From NCBI GenBank assembly GCA_029204225.1, contig CM055106.1, forward strand, positions 14,384,393 through 14,448,392: DNA of 64,000 nt, in the 5' to 3' direction. The notes under the pieces are model-generated. The model saw nothing but the letters and a program-made list of their open reading frames with translations. It was not told the DNA's origin and searched no databases. Within the stretch, counting starts at the first letter, position 1. The number at the start of each line of letters is the position of its first letter. The position numbers were made by a program, and so were the translations under genes. This stretch comes from Diphasiastrum complanatum (lineage: Eukaryota > Streptophyta > Lycopodiopsida > Lycopodiales > Lycopodiaceae). Shown piece after piece: positions 11,591 through 23,785 of the stretch.

Positions 11591-11755
11591 AACGAACCTC
11601 AAAAGTCAACAAGACAAAGACGAGCTCCAGACCGCTATTCAGACAATCTTCAATGGAGCGAAGACACGCAGTTTGAGTACTGCAGCTTCACAGAAGAGCC
11701 AGCAACCTACCAAGAAGCTATCTAGAGTCCAGAGGGAGAATTCTGGAAGCAGGCA

Positions 11756-12475
11756 ATGTCAAAGGAGATCGAATCGATGAGGCAAAACGAGGCATGGACA
11801 TTAGAGCCACTGCCAGAAAACAGAAAAATAGTCGACTGCAAGTGGGTGTACAAGAAAAAGCTAAAATTAGATGGCACTATTGGCTGCTACAAGGCAAGGC
11901 TTGTCGTAAAGGGCTACACGCAGAGATATGGTGTCGACGATTTCGACACATATTTGCCCATGGTGAAGATGACAAGCTTAAGACTACTCCTTGCATATGC
12001 CACACATTACAATCTGAAAATTCACCAGATTGACGTGAAAACAGCCTTTCTCCATGGAGATCTAGAGGAGGAAATCTTCATGAAACAACTTGAAGGCTAT
12101 GAAGACCCCGACAATAGACAATATGTCTGTTGATTGTAGAGATGCATCTACGGTCTAAAACACGCATCACGGGCCTGGTACAAAAAGCTTGCTGGTCTTC
12201 TGAAGTCTCTAGACTTCAGCCCTACTCAACCACACTGTAATGTCTACATCAAAAGAGTAGGAAAGGATTTTGTGATACTGACCATTTTCGTGGATGATTC
12301 GTTGATGATAGGAAATTCCTTGATGCTGATCAAGGACACGAAGAGTCAGATTTTTGAGAGCTATGAAATCACAGATCTTGGAGAAGCAACAAAATACCTA
12401 GGGCTAGAGATCAAAAGAGATCGAACAAATGGCAAAATGCACTTGAGTCAGTCAGAATACGCCTGGAAGTGCTGA
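11756..12475 (+). pseudogene. Copia element A reverse transcriptase
   Basis: The RT begins with the typical N-E-A-W-T-L-E-P-L-P and CKWVYKKK motifs, followed by KARLVVKGYTQ, the catalytic-region QIDVKTAFLHGDLEEEIFM and, after a stop at 12,131-12,133, the strand with TIFVDDSLMIG. The catalytic pair reads FVDD rather than the commoner YVDD. The thumb then shows DLGEATKYLGLEI. One stop and a frame break near 12,470 separate it from RNase H. Confidence 0.93.
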
Positions 12476-12548
12476 AGCAGTACCACATGATGGACTACAA
12501 AGAGAAAGCCGCACCAATGATAGTTGGAGCCAAGCTCACAAAACAGGA

Positions 12549-13265
12549 TTGCCCAAAAACAGAAGAGAAAGAACAGAAGATGCAGGTATACCCTACCAGA
12601 ACTTGATCAGGAGTCTGATGTACTTGACAATTTGTACCAGACCGGATCTGGCCTTCTCTGTTTACGCATTGAGCCAATTCTGTTCCAATCCTAGTCTACC
12701 ACATTGGCAAATGGCCAAACGAGTCCTACAGTATCTGAAGGGTACCCAGAATATTGGATTAACCTACAGAAATGAGAAAAAAGAATTCGAGCTGCATCAC
12801 TATAGTGATGCAAGCTGGGCGAGCTGCAAGGATGACAACAAGTCCATTAGTAGAGGATGTACAATAGTGTGCGGAGCTACAGTCAGCTGGATATGCAAAA
12901 AGCAAACCCTGGTAGCTCAATCCTCTTGCAAAGCTGAGTATGTCGCAGCCTCGAAAGTGGCAAATGAGGTAATGTGGCTGCGGATGATGTTGGAGGCAAT
13001 CGGGATACTACAAGAGGGGCCAAACACGATGATGATGGATTTCCAAAGTGCCATCTATCTGTCCTAGGATCCTGTCTTTCATTCAAAGATGAAGCACATT
13101 CCTCTGAAGTACCATCACATTTGAGATTTGATCTCAAAAGGAGAGCTCCAGGTCCAGTTCATAACATCAAAAAGTATGATTGCAGATCTCCTCACGAAAC
13201 CGCTCGACAAGCCACTCTTTACCAAGCAAAGAGAGGCAATTGGATTACACGAACAAAGCTGCAAG
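12549..13265 (+). pseudogene. Copia element A RNase H and C-terminus
   Basis: The region reads Y-Q-N-L-I-R-S-L-M-Y-L then CTRPDLAFSV, the RNase H motifs YSDASWASC (first catalytic Asp) and CKAEYVAAS (catalytic Glu), and, in the next frame after a stop at about 13,066, IADLLTKPL close to the end. This is the usual copia C-terminus. It finishes next to a purine-rich tract and the 3' LTR. Confidence 0.92.
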
Positions 13266-13278
13266 GTTCAAGAAGGAG
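13266..13278 (+). promoter_or_regulatory. Polypurine tract of copia element A
   Basis: The purine-rich run (aagaaggag) lies directly before the TGTCAGAAAT start of the 3' LTR, the position where plus-strand synthesis is primed. Confidence 0.7.
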
Positions 13279-13559
13279 TGTCAGAAATGGTGAACTCCTG
13301 CAACTTTGTCGCAGCACGAATAAGACACGAAGGTCGAACGAGAACAATTCGTGATAGTCAACATGTCTTTGACTCGAAGCACGAACAATTTGCGAATCAA
13401 TCGCAAATCGTAAACACACCTCCAGGGCCGCGAAACGAAAAGAGCAAAACAAACGAAGAGAAATCTTTTGCGCTACCAGCTGGCAGCTCAACGGGCTTCA
13501 TGCCTAGCTGAAACGAATAGCAACGACGGAGACTAAGTAACTAGTTGATTAGCGTTAAC
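13279..13559 (+). repeat. 3' LTR of copia element A, first 281 bp only
   Basis: It matches 8470-8750 over exactly 281 bp at high identity, then breaks abruptly after agcgttaac. The following bases belong to gypsy element C. The rest of an LTR of this family, minus about 108 bp, lies inverted at 57,269-57,640. Confidence 0.92.
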
Positions 13560-13560
13560 C
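13559..13560. other. Rearrangement breakpoint 1 (LTR / gypsy junction)
   Basis: An LTR is cut in its middle and joined to the pol region of an unrelated gypsy element. The matching second junction is near 57,640. Reversing the intervening ~44 kb repairs the elements on both sides. Confidence 0.8.
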
Positions 13561-14777
13561 GGACATAGAGACGCCCATCATTCCATTAATGATGATAAAC
13601 CAATTCCTATAGCTTGGTGCCCAGGGGAACCTAGTATCTCTGCCACCCACATTTTGGAAGACAATATTCTTTTGATGAATGATGAAGTCATGACTGGCGA
13701 ACATGTTCTCCTATATCTTGATGAAAAACGTTATACACCAAAATCAATTCCCAAAGAGATTAAGTCACCATGGCCTTTGGCCCATGTCCAACTCATGTCC
13801 ATAGTAGCCAACTCACGTCCACAGTAGCCAACACAGTGACCTATCGACCAAACCTAAAATTTACCAATGGGACATGTATCCATACAAAGTCTGGGGGGAT
13901 ACAATAAACGAAGAATTGATTCTAGAGGCAACCACACTGCCTCCTCAACAAACCAGAAAACCTTGGTTACAAAAAACCAAAATCATCGACACAAAAGCAA
14001 CCGAGAGACAAAAACAAATGCGTGAAAAGCTTAAACAACCCATCAAGCCGTTATCCGGCCGACAAAAGGACTATCCCTTCAATAGGGCTTTGACATCTGG
14101 TAACGCATCCACATCAATGATTCCCAAAGTTTCGGAGAACTTTGTGGAACCTCCTTTTGGCCTACCCAAACAATTTAAAGATTTCACACTTGATGACGTC
14201 GTCATCCAATTGCCGCAACCCCAATGGGAACCTACACAAGCTTCCCAGTCCTTTGAAGGACCAGCCAAGGCCATAGAGCTCAATCTTAAAGATCCTAATG
14301 AGGATGTGGATTGCATTGTTCATGTCAGAGCCCACCTCAGGTCAATTTTTTGATATGGAAACCTTACTACGCAAATACAGAGATGTATTTGTCTGGAATT
14401 ATATTGAAATGAAGGGGGTCCCACCTGAAATAGCCGTCCACACTATTCCTTTAGAGGAGAACACTAAGTCTATTTGGGCTAAGCTATACAGATGTAACCC
14501 TGTATATCGTGAGAGGATCGATGAAGATATTAAGAAATTGCTAGATGTTGGCTTCATCTATGAAGTCCAACATACTGATTGGGTATCGCCCATTGTGGTA
14601 GTACCCAAGAAAAACGGCAAGCTTTGTATCTGCATTGATCTCAAAAACCTTAACGCGGTTACTAAGAAAGACCATTTCCCTTTACCCTTAATGACACAAA
14701 TCCTAGAGGAAATGGCAGGAGTTGAAGCTTTCAGCTTCTTAGATAGTTTTAGTGGCTATTTTCTAAATAGCCCCTGA
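13560..14777 (+). pseudogene. Gypsy element C, linker and first half of reverse transcriptase
   Basis: The stretch starts with a post-protease linker (PIPIAWCPGEPSISATHI). An open frame follows at 13,874-14,353, and then the RT fingers/palm in a second frame: L-L-R-K-Y-R-D-V-F-V-W-N-Y, GFIYEVQHTDWVSPIVVVPK, K-N-L-N-A-V-T and SFLDSFSGY. The motif before the RT (D-V-F-V-W-N-Y) is typical of plant gypsy elements with a long pol. The frame changes near 14,330 and stops at 14,775-14,777. It begins at the breakpoint, so gag and protease are absent upstream. They are probably the minus-strand pieces at 57.65-58.9 kb. Confidence 0.88.
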
Positions 14778-14876
14778 GGATAAACACAAGACAACTTTTG
14801 CCATGGAAAACAATGTTTATGCTTATAATGTCATGCCTTTGGCTTATGCAATGCCCCTTCCACGTTCCAACGCGTC

Positions 14877-15440
14877 ATGCCAATGGCATTTCAAGATATG
14901 TTACATCGAATTGTCGAAATTTATCTCGATGATTTGGGTGTACATTCTTTTGTAGACAAGCACTTCGAAGCCCTTGAAAAGATATTCATTCGCTGTTGTA
15001 GATTCTATATATCACTAAACTCTGAAAAATGCCAAATCTGGGGCACCAATGGGGTTGTCCTAGGACATATTATTTTGAAGGATGGTATTTCTACAGATCC
15101 TTCAAAAGTCAAGGTTATAGTTGAGATGCCTCTATCCGCCATAGTGAAGAAAGTTTACGTCTTCCTTGGCCACACTGATTTTTACTGCATCTTCATAATT
15201 GACTACGCCAGTAAGGCGAGACTCGTTTATTTAGTTGTGGTCGACCCTAGATGGACCGAGAAACGTATAAAAGCTTTTGAGGATTTGAAAACAACACTTA
15301 CTACCTCACCCATACTTCGTTCCCCAGATTACACAAAGGAATTCCATGTGGATACCGACGCAAGTAAGTATGCCATAGGAGGAATCCTTGCACAACCGGA
15401 CAAATATGGAAAAGATTTTCCAATACATGGTGCCTGCTGA
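14877..15440 (+). pseudogene. Gypsy element C, RT palm and RNase H start
   Basis: This frame includes the RT catalytic box IYLDDLGVHS, the connection GHIILKDGISTDPSKV, a degenerate F-L-G-H-T-D-F-Y, and the RNase H beginning FHVDTDASKYAIGGILAQ. Short indels lie on either side (14,778-14,876 encodes the PLAYAMPLPRSN-like part in another frame). The YLDD pair and the first RNase H Asp are intact, but the frame breaks at 15,440. Confidence 0.9.
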
Positions 15441-15868
15441 AGTAAACTATGCAACAACCGAGAGAGAAGCATTGGCCATGGTCTACACCATACAACAACT
15501 CTGCCACTATTTACTAGGCCAAACCTTTGCTTTCTACACAGACCATAAAGCCCTATTATATATTGTTCATAAGTCCTGTAAAATGGGACACATAGCTCGA
15601 TGGCTCTTAATACTTGAGGAATTAATTTTCAAGTAGTCATCCGGAAAGAACACAACACTTCATGGCCGATCACCTTTCCAGACTTCCCAATGCTGAAAAA
15701 GCTGATGCACCAGCCAACGATGAACTAGCTGATGCATGTCCTTTTCAGATTGATGCCACTTCCTTGTGGGCTGAGGACTCAGTTTTCAACCACATGCAGA
15801 CTCAAAGAGGGCCTAAATACAGTAGATTTTTTTTTTTTTGCCTAAAACAACACCCTTTCAACTCATAG
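15388..15868 (+). pseudogene. Gypsy element C, RNase H remainder and tether
   Basis: The frame at 15,388-15,636 continues RNase H (VNYATTEREALAMVYTIQQL, then FYTDHKALLYIV). After a stop it continues with ADHLSRLPNAE at 15,662, the conserved D-x-L-S-R-L sequence that ends gypsy RNase H. A run of 13 T bases at about 15,826 adds a likely slip. Confidence 0.88.
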
Positions 15869-15913
15869 TAGGACAATTATATAAAAGGAGCACTGACGAT
15901 ATTATACGCAGAC

Positions 15914-16560
15914 GTGCTTATGAATCTGAGATATGCCTTGTCATATCTCAGGCACATGAGGGCATTGGCTAGTCACTTCTCAACTGCTGAAGCGACTGCT
16001 AAGATCATCCTCAGAGCGGGCTTATGGTGGCCATCACTGTTTAAGGATGCCTTTGCTATCATTAAAAGATGTGATGTTTGCCAACGAGCCAAAAAGAATA
16101 CAAAAGCAGACTTTACTCTGCTGACCCCTATTATAGAAGACGAAGCCTTCCATAAGTGGGGTATAGTCTTTGTTGGGCCAACAACCAAACATACCTTGCG
16201 AGTCATGCAAGCTTTCTCTACAGATCTATGTGAGAAGGCTACAATTGAACAACAAGTCCAAACTAGGCTATTTACGATCGTGTGAGACTCGACTCATCTC
16301 GTATCACACATAATTAGTTTACAAACATCGACAAAAAGCCTGGCATGATCGTCACCTATGCAATAAAGACTTACACTTAGGTGATCAGGTGCTTCTTTAC
16401 ACATCTAAGAAGCACCCAAAAAAATTAAAATTCAGAAGTGAAGGGCCTTAATATAATCTTCCCTAATGGTGCAGTCCAATTGGAAATACTTGACGGAGTA
16501 CTCCTAGACATGGTCGTCAATGGCGGTCGTCTATGACGCTACTACAAAGAGTTGTTTTCA
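15914..16560 (+). pseudogene. Gypsy element C, integrase zinc domain and C-terminus, core deleted
   Basis: An HHCC-type integrase zinc-binding region is visible (H-F-S-T-A-E-A-T, GLWWPSLFKDAF, CDVCQRAKKN), followed by H-K-W-G-I-V-F-V-G-P. Most of the catalytic core is missing. The text jumps near 16,290 to the C-terminal part with W-H-D-R-H, GDQVLLYTSKKHPKKLKFRS and V-N-G-G-R-L. The C-terminal frame contains stops. This is a dead integrase. Confidence 0.85.
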
Positions 16561-17091
16561 TTGACTATCTTGACCGAGTCGGTTGGTTGGCATCTTGACC
16601 GAGCACATGCTAAGAATCGATCTACGAATGATGTTATGCGGGTACCAAGTGACTCACCTGCGTGGAAACATATTGATGAGCAATGGTCCGATTTAAAAAA
16701 TGAACCTCGTCATTTACGATTTGGTTTAGTTGTTCACAAATTCCCTCACTACGAACCTGTGAACACAATTTGTTATTCCCTTTTTTGATTTCTTATTTCT
16801 AAAATCGGGTGTTTCTGCCCGTTCCAGGGGGTTGGCTCGTTAGGCATTATCTTCTTGGTTCAAAGCCAGATTAGGTAGATTAAAGTTTATATTTCATTAT
16901 AGTATGTTTCCCAGCCTGTCAGTGGGATGCTCGGGATCGTTCACTCGAATACATGCACACAATTACACATGAAACTGAAAACCAATCATCTATAGATCTG
17001 CAAGCAATGCGGATGAATTTTCAATTGGTTCTTGCTAATAACTATCTCTAAAGCGTTAGAAAACAACAATATGTTCAAATTAATCTACAAA
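16561..17091. other. Probable gypsy C 3' terminal region
   Basis: No gene is seen. An open stretch at 16,552-16,788 and the text at 16,800-16,990 continue the element's 3' end and perhaps part of an LTR. The boundary cannot be placed because no second LTR copy is present. Confidence 0.4.
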
Positions 17092-17104
17092 TTCTTTTTT
17101 TCAA

Positions 17105-17187
17105 AACCCTAATATCGGTTCAGCGCGCGCCCTTAAGGTTTGAGCTGCTCAAACCTTAAGGGCGCGCGCTGAACCGATATTAGGGTT
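17105..17187. repeat. Perfect 41-bp-arm palindrome with one-base loop
   Basis: The left arm runs from aaccctaatatcgg (17,105) to tgagc (17,145). The right arm is its exact reverse complement from gctca (17,147) to ccgatattagggtt (17,187). Only one T separates the arms, so the strand can fold into a near-perfect hairpin. Confidence 0.95.
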
Positions 17188-17462
17188 AGTTTTTTGAAAT
17201 ATATATAAATTTTAGATGAGAGACTCTCTGCAAACTTTGACTGCCTATAACTTTTTAATCGTAACTCAAAACTAGGTCATGTAGGCTGCCGTTGCAAAGC
17301 TCTCGTCAAGCTCTTTCTAGTGGCACCATGTTCGTCTCAATTGGAGCTACAGTTAAGAAGTTAGACTGTTTTAAAAAGAAACCTGATATCGATTCAATGC
17401 GTGGATGGCCTGTTTAACCAGTCAGATAGCACATCTGCGCGTTGAACCGATATTAGGGTTTG
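17188..17462. mobile_element. Foldback/MITE-like element with second, degenerate hairpin
   Basis: At 17,382-17,462 a weaker copy of the same hairpin occurs, from an aacctgatatcgattca-like left arm to gttgaaccgatattagggtt on the right. The 195 bp between the two hairpins shares words with the MITE at 26.2-26.7 kb (gagctacagttaa.aagtta). This suggests related short elements with paired inverted ends. No coding capacity is seen. Confidence 0.55.
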
Positions 17463-17782
17463 GAAAGCTCTTGCACCATCACCTGGAAATACAAAGAAGA
17501 AGTGAATGAGCACACACTAGCGCAATTACGCCCCCCGGTTCCAAATGCCAGTTGCACATTTCTCCAAGGGCGTGGGACCGCTCGGAGCGCTTTTCAAAGG
17601 GGAAAATCTGCAATATTATCACATTTGCTTATGGAAATTAAGGCTATATGTTAACCATATAAGTTGGGCAGCGGGCAGTTCCAGAATAATAAAAAACGAG
17701 CATAGATGTTGCCGAAAGTTTTCTCTCTCTTGTCTGTAGTCAAACTTCTTAAAGGGCCCATTTTGAGCCCATATTTCCCCTA

Positions 17783-17942
17783 ATGGATTCAAAGTACCCG
17801 ACATTCAAATTTGAATCTCTCTCAAACTCGACTACCAACTTTTCCATACTTTGAAAAAGTGTTTATTGAATGTATTTTAAACTAATAGAACTTCAAAAAG
17901 TTTATCTGTAAGTCTAAAATGAGTTTTGGCCTCATATTGACA
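17783..17942 (-). repeat. LTR fragment of copia-like element D family
   Basis: About 160 bp matches 59,345-59,510 in the same orientation (shared tttgaatctctctcaaactc and gagttttggcctc). That block lies in the 3' LTR of element D. The fragment ends where telomere-like repeats begin. Confidence 0.75.
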
Positions 17943-18070
17943 GGGTTTAGGGTTTGGGGTTTATTGTTTAGGGTTTAAGATCTAGAGTTTAGGATTATAG
18001 GTTTTGTGTTCAGGATGTAGGATTTAGGGTTTAGGGTCTAGAATCTAGGGTTTGGGGTTTAGGGATCTAG
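17943..18070 (+). repeat. Degenerate interstitial telomeric repeat (TTTAGGG type)
   Basis: About fifteen degenerate heptamers related to the plant telomere repeat TTTAGGG lie head to tail (gggtttagggtttgggg..., later tttagggtttagggtc...). Such blocks mark old chromosome-end fusions or repair patches. Confidence 0.8.
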
Positions 18071-20199
18071 GCAAGGAGATAGACAAGTTAATTGATTATT
18101 ATTATGTGAACGTGTGAAAACTGTATATTAAATGAGAGGATAATTATTTTTCATATTTTGAACAACTATCTACACCCATGAAAAAATGAGAAGTCCCTCC
18201 TCCACATCGATTGTGAATGACTTATTGAACATCCAATCTGGTAGATTTTATTTGTAGAACCATCCTTGTTGTACAAATAATGTATTCAAGACTTGATTAC
18301 CTTTCTCTTACTAAAAAAATTTGCTTGTCGCACATTTTGAGAAAAGGTAGTGCAGCTCAGATAGACGATTATGTAAAATTTGCTAAGGATTCATCTTTTC
18401 TTAAATTCAGATTGAAGTCATTGGATCGTTGAAGAGCAGAGTTACATTCCGAACTAGCTATAAATGATCGAGGTGATGCTAGAGAATGGACATCTTTTTG
18501 TAACTTAGAGTGTGAATTTTGTACAAGCTACATAAACGATGCTACATCCATTGGAGGAACACACGATACACCGAGAAAAGCTATTCGAGTTACCTTGTAG
18601 GTCGAAGTTACAGTTTGATGTCTTCATCATCAAAGGGTCCCGATGAAGTTGTGGGTGAGGACATGTGAGAGCCCACATGATCCATTGTCTATCTTTTTTA
18701 TACTTGTTGTAATTAGAATAAAGAGCCCTTGTACTCAATTACTAGAATGAAATATATTGACCGGATGAAGTTTTGAGGACCTTATACGATGTATGATTGT
18801 ATCTAGCGCTTTCTGCCTATTATTTTCGGGATTATGCTTATGTTGTTGAGTGTTAAGTACAATTTCTATGGCTCAATTAAGTGTTATGGATTACAACACG
18901 TGATGAATGCGCATTTTAGTACGTAGATTTGCTAATCTAAATCAGACTACAACAAGCATTTCAAGGTCTCTTATATAGTACAACTATGTGTTTTCTGATT
19001 TGATGAGTAGAATGTTCGGTGGTGTAGATCCTCCGATTCATTTGCAAGACTGGCTTAACTACTAATTGGAATCATTACTAAAATTGGAACTATACGGATT
19101 TATTGGCATGGCTTGTGTAATTAGTAATGAATGTAATTCGATACAGCACTGATCATGTAAAATTTTATGCATGAGATAAGTAGATACATTGGAACTATGT
19201 GCAAATTGAATAAACATTTAAACTCTGAACGATGGGCAGTACTGGCCACTTGATAAAACATCTGTTGATGATCAGTTAACTATCTATTTTACTACATAAG
19301 AGCTTTTCACTAAGTAATAACCATAAATTCGATCCTTGTGGGGAACGATATCTTTTATACTGCACAATATGTAGCAAATCGAGTTCAGTGAGTTACGACA
19401 TCATGAATGTAGTAAAGTTAAAATTTGTTCTAGTGTTGTTATGTCCATGTCCAATATAAGGGATTTGGAATAGTCCTTGACATGGATATATAGTACTTCA
19501 TTGTACAAGCTTATTAGGTATGTGACATCGTTCCAAAATAGGCTAGAAATGTAATTATTAACCTTGTGAGGGCCCATATGCTCCTATGGAGCTATTGCAT
19601 GGTGATTGATTGCTTTTAATGCATGAATATAACACATAAACTAATATCCTACAAATTAAAGTAACATGAACTAGTAAGCATCAACATAAACTAATGGCAT
19701 CATACTTAAACCCTAAACCATGAAACGTTAAGGTTTGAGAACAAAAGCATGAAACATAAAGCATAAGCATAAAGCAAGACTAAGAGGAGCGCGCGCGCAC
19801 ACACACACACCCACACACACATGCTTATTTACTTTTACAAAATTGATATTATTCTTTGGTTCTATTGGTCTGTTGTTTACAGATATTTAAAAAGGAAGGT
19901 ACAAGCAACGGATCAACTAATACTTGGTCTCCAACTATTGCCGTGTTGCTATGTCAGTCATAATGACTAGAGTTTTGGCATCTTATTTACAATTAGCCAA
20001 GACAGTTCGAAAACGGATGTTTTGTTTAAAAAAAACAATGTCGATTTGAGCAGCATGTACTGCTAATGCTTTTTGCATATGACAATGACAATACATCTTT
20101 AGGGCTGTCTTTATTATTGATGACCTGACTTTATGATGTTTGTGCTCGGACTAAACTTTTGAGCACGATGCATTTTTTATATATAATTCCTTCTTTCGG
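18071..20199. other. Non-coding stretch, no gene seen
   Basis: AT-rich sequence without a supported reading frame. A short CA-rich microsatellite occurs at about 19,788-19,825. Confidence 0.5.
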
Positions 20200-21300
20200 C
20201 GGTTAATACGGTTTATGCTTTTTTTGTTGGATGTCGTGGGTCGCTCTAGTGGTTTTGTCTATATTTGTTTGTAACCTGAGTATCCTCGGGATTCTTCGTT
20301 TGTTGGTTTTTCTTTCTTTGGGGTCTAATGGTTGTTGATTTGAGTTTTCATGACTCTTGGTCTGGGTTGTGGTTGGGTGGGTTCATTTTTGGTGGTTTTT
20401 ATTAAATAATTTTTTATTAGAGGTTCTTTTAGTTGTGTTTCTCTTCTTCCCTCAGGCGTTGGATGTCTCTCCCTTCGTTTTTGTTGTCTCCCTCTTTTTT
20501 CGGTTCTCTGACGCCCTGTGTACTTCTGCTTGGCGGTGCGTTGATGGTGCTCTACTGGCGCTTTGATGAGAGCTGGCGGTTGTGCGCCTCCCTGCTTTCT
20601 TTGCTTGCTTGTGCTTTCTCTTTTGCGCGTTGTTGCTTCCTTGTTTGCTCAGCTGGTTCTGCGTTTTCTTCTGGTTTGCTGCCTTCTATTTGTGGTGCTG
20701 CGTTCTGTTTCTTCGAGGTGCGATTCTGCTGGTGGTTGTGGCTCTTCTGGTTTCGTTTTACTCTTGTGCTTGATCCGCGTTGGTGTGGTGGACTCCTCTC
20801 TGGTTTTCTGGCTTCAGCCTGGCGTTTGTTCACCTGGTTTTGGTGAACCCTCTTCGTTTCGGTTGGCTCCTGGCGTTTACTTCTTTCCCGTCATGGCGTC
20901 TGACAAGGTTTGGCTCTGTGCTTCGTGGTCTTTGTCTTTGTGGTTTGTTGTTGTCCTTGTCTGTAGTTCAGTTGCTTGCTTTAATTAACTGGTGCTGGAT
21001 TTTCCCTTCTGGTTTATTTTTTGCTTGTTCTGTTTACTGTCTATTGCTCTCTATTTACTTTGAGTTTTTAAGCTGGGTTTTCTGTGATGGGTTGTTTGAT
21101 ACCTTGTCTTTCTTCGCTGATTTTCCCATTTGTTTTTGCCTTATTTTGTTCTTTTGCTGACCTTCTGTCTACTTGGTTTTCACTTCAGTTTTCATTGGGC
21201 TTTTTGTGATTACTTCTAGCGGGTTTTTTTTGGCTTTCTTGTTTCTACTGTGAGTTTGTTGTCCTGATTGTTTTACTCTTTTGTAATTTTAGACTGTATG
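20200..21300 (+). other. Strongly T/G-biased strand, no recognised protein
   Basis: The plus strand is very rich in T and G and poor in A. Open frames at 20,433-20,846 and 20,563-20,988 encode only Phe/Leu/Ser/Cys/Trp-rich strings that follow from the base skew. No family was recognised. A non-LTR element tail or a transcribed non-coding region is possible. Confidence 0.35.
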
Positions 21301-22235
21301 GGCAACCTTTTTGTTTTTGTTGAATAATTACGTCAATTTTGTTTTACCGTACTGACAATGTTTTCAAATTGGAACTAACTTTGCTAGTAGCTCACTTGAC
21401 TAAGTCCATTAGCAAATTTCAGTTCGTTTATTGCATTGTGCATGTTAATGGATTTCCACTCTTAGCATGTACAATTAGTTAATATTCATTAATCAAAAAA
21501 CTGAACGGGTACCTAACTTATTTCTATGAGTACATTAGCATTACTGCACAAAAACCTCAGTTTCCTATCGATTTTATGAATGCGGTAATAATACTGCGAA
21601 GTGTTCTCTTTATCAACTACGTACTAAGTTAACCTTCTAAAACTCTTTATTTACTGTGAGGTTTTATTCTGTTTTTCAGTGATGGTTACTAAGAAAACAT
21701 AACTTTCTACTTTGAAAAACTTTTCTGGTGTGTCCTTAAGGTGTTCCTCTGATGACCACCTTTGTACTCATGTTTACCAAGTTGTCATTGGGCTCCTTTT
21801 GGTTACTTCTAGCCAGGCTATTGGCATTCTTGTTGCTACTGTGGCTAAGGTGTCATGTGCTTAATACTCTACTAAATTTTTTTTAGAATGTGTTGACAAC
21901 TTAATCGTTTTGATGTATGGAAACTGCTATAGATATTTGTTTCTACCGTACTGGCAAATGCAAGAAAAAGGAACGAACTTAGCTAATGGCGCACTTGACT
22001 AAGTCCATTAGAAAAAGTTAGTTCATATATTACACATTGCACGATCATGACATTCCACTCTTAGCATGTGCAAACAAGTAATATACAGTAAACAAGAAAC
22101 CGGATGGTAACCTTGCATATGTCTTTAAGTACAATTTGCAATGCTTTACAGAAACTGCAGGTTACTGTCGATTTTATGACTGCAGTAATAGTACTGTAAA
22201 GTGTTATCTTTACCAACTACTTACAAAGTAATAAT
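21180..22235. repeat. Diverged tandem duplication, unit about 600 bp
   Basis: Unit 1 (about 21,180-21,640) and unit 2 (about 21,780-22,235) share ordered blocks such as cttgactaagtccattag, ttccactcttagcatgt and gcagtaata.tactg. Identity is moderate, so the duplication is old. Confidence 0.7.
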
Positions 22236-23545
22236 GATGGAATTATATGTAACCTCAGGACTCCCTGTACGTCTATGCAACACCTTTCAAGTACTTGGAA
22301 TAACTTGATTAAATGGCAGATGAGTATCTATGGAGGTAGACACCATTACAGCACGACCACAATACTCCTCCTGAGCTCATTTACTTTTATTGGGCTTTTT
22401 TCAAAGTCGTTTGTTATCCTGTCTTTCTACTAACAGGAAAGTGATGCATTTACTACAGTGCTCATTAATTTATATATCTGGTTTACTCACAAAAGTAATA
22501 CTTTTTGAGATAGTTTCAAGTTCTAACCACATATTTCAGGTATAGGTTAGTATTATGATCATATTGTTGTTACTTTATAAATAATGCAACTGGTTGTCTC
22601 TAGTAAGAACATTTTGTTACTTAAATGACAAGTTCTAGTGCTGCTAAGGTACTATTTTACATAAAGGCCTTGCACATTACTACGAAAAACGTCACGACTG
22701 CTATTTGATGAAGGCTTTTTCATCTTAAATGCAACCATAAAAAAATCACAAAATTTTATGGTTACTGATAGAAGTTATGGATACACTACTCTATGGAAAA
22801 ACTTCTGTGTACTTAACTACTTAAAACTGCTTTTAAATTATGTCTTCTATTTACACTGACATACTATACTGATTGGACAACATATATATTGATGCTACTT
22901 GTATCGGCCAAGGAAAAAAGTTTCTTATAGCGATTGATACACACCTTAATTAAGCTGCTATTTATACTCTAAATCTACATTACTTTCACGGTGACTCATA
23001 TTGAATTTCATAGTCACGCCTAATTTTCTGACTACAATAATAGAGTGACTGTAAAATTATGTTTTGGGTATACAATATATTTCCTCAATCTTAATGTTTT
23101 ACTACTGAGATATGTATATATACTTCCACCTGGTTGCTTATGGATATTAAAACGTATTTATTCGTGGTTGCGGGATTTATTACTCTCTTTATTTACATAG
23201 GGGTAATAAAGCATTGCCTTAACAATTTTATTTTGCGTTCTACATAAATATGTGGCTTACAAAAAGTGCGAATTGAAAACATTGTCTCTTACTTACTATA
23301 TTATTTTTAAGTTGTGACATGGATAACAATTGAGAAAATGCATTGACGTCTGTGGTTCCCACAAGAATTCCCATGTGCTTACTTGGTTGTTGTTGTGGAT
23401 GGATGCAGGTGAGTGTTTTCTCTTCGACATAAATATGTTATGGAAAGTACGGAAGACAATGGTTATGACTCACTTATAATTTTGTGACTTGTGGTTCATT
23501 AGCAAAACTGTTTTGTTTAGTTTAGTCTTGTTTAGTTTGGTTAGG

Positions 23546-23549
<4 letters not shown>
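22236..23549. other. Non-coding stretch, no gene seen
   Basis: AT-rich, with no supported feature. It ends at a (CA)n microsatellite at about 23,550-23,576. Confidence 0.5.
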
Positions 23550-23578
<29 letters not shown>

Positions 23579-23639
23579 AAAGTAAAAAAAGAGAGAACAT
23601 TATAGAGTACTAATTAAAACTCTTGTATCATACGATTAC

Positions 23640-23785
23640 ATCCTATTTTAGAATGTCACCATAGGCTCTTTCCATGTGGCGTTTGGTTTTTCTTGTGGGA
23701 TTTTTAACAAGAAACATTTGAACCACGCTTTTAACAGAAAAAAACAAGGGCTACACACCTTCCTAGAATTGGGAGTGTTGATTAC

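Noticed and set aside
20433-20988. Cys/Phe/Trp-rich membrane-like proteins in overlapping frames
   Set aside because: Two overlapping plus frames are equally hydrophobic, as expected from T/G-rich sequence; no family or splice support.
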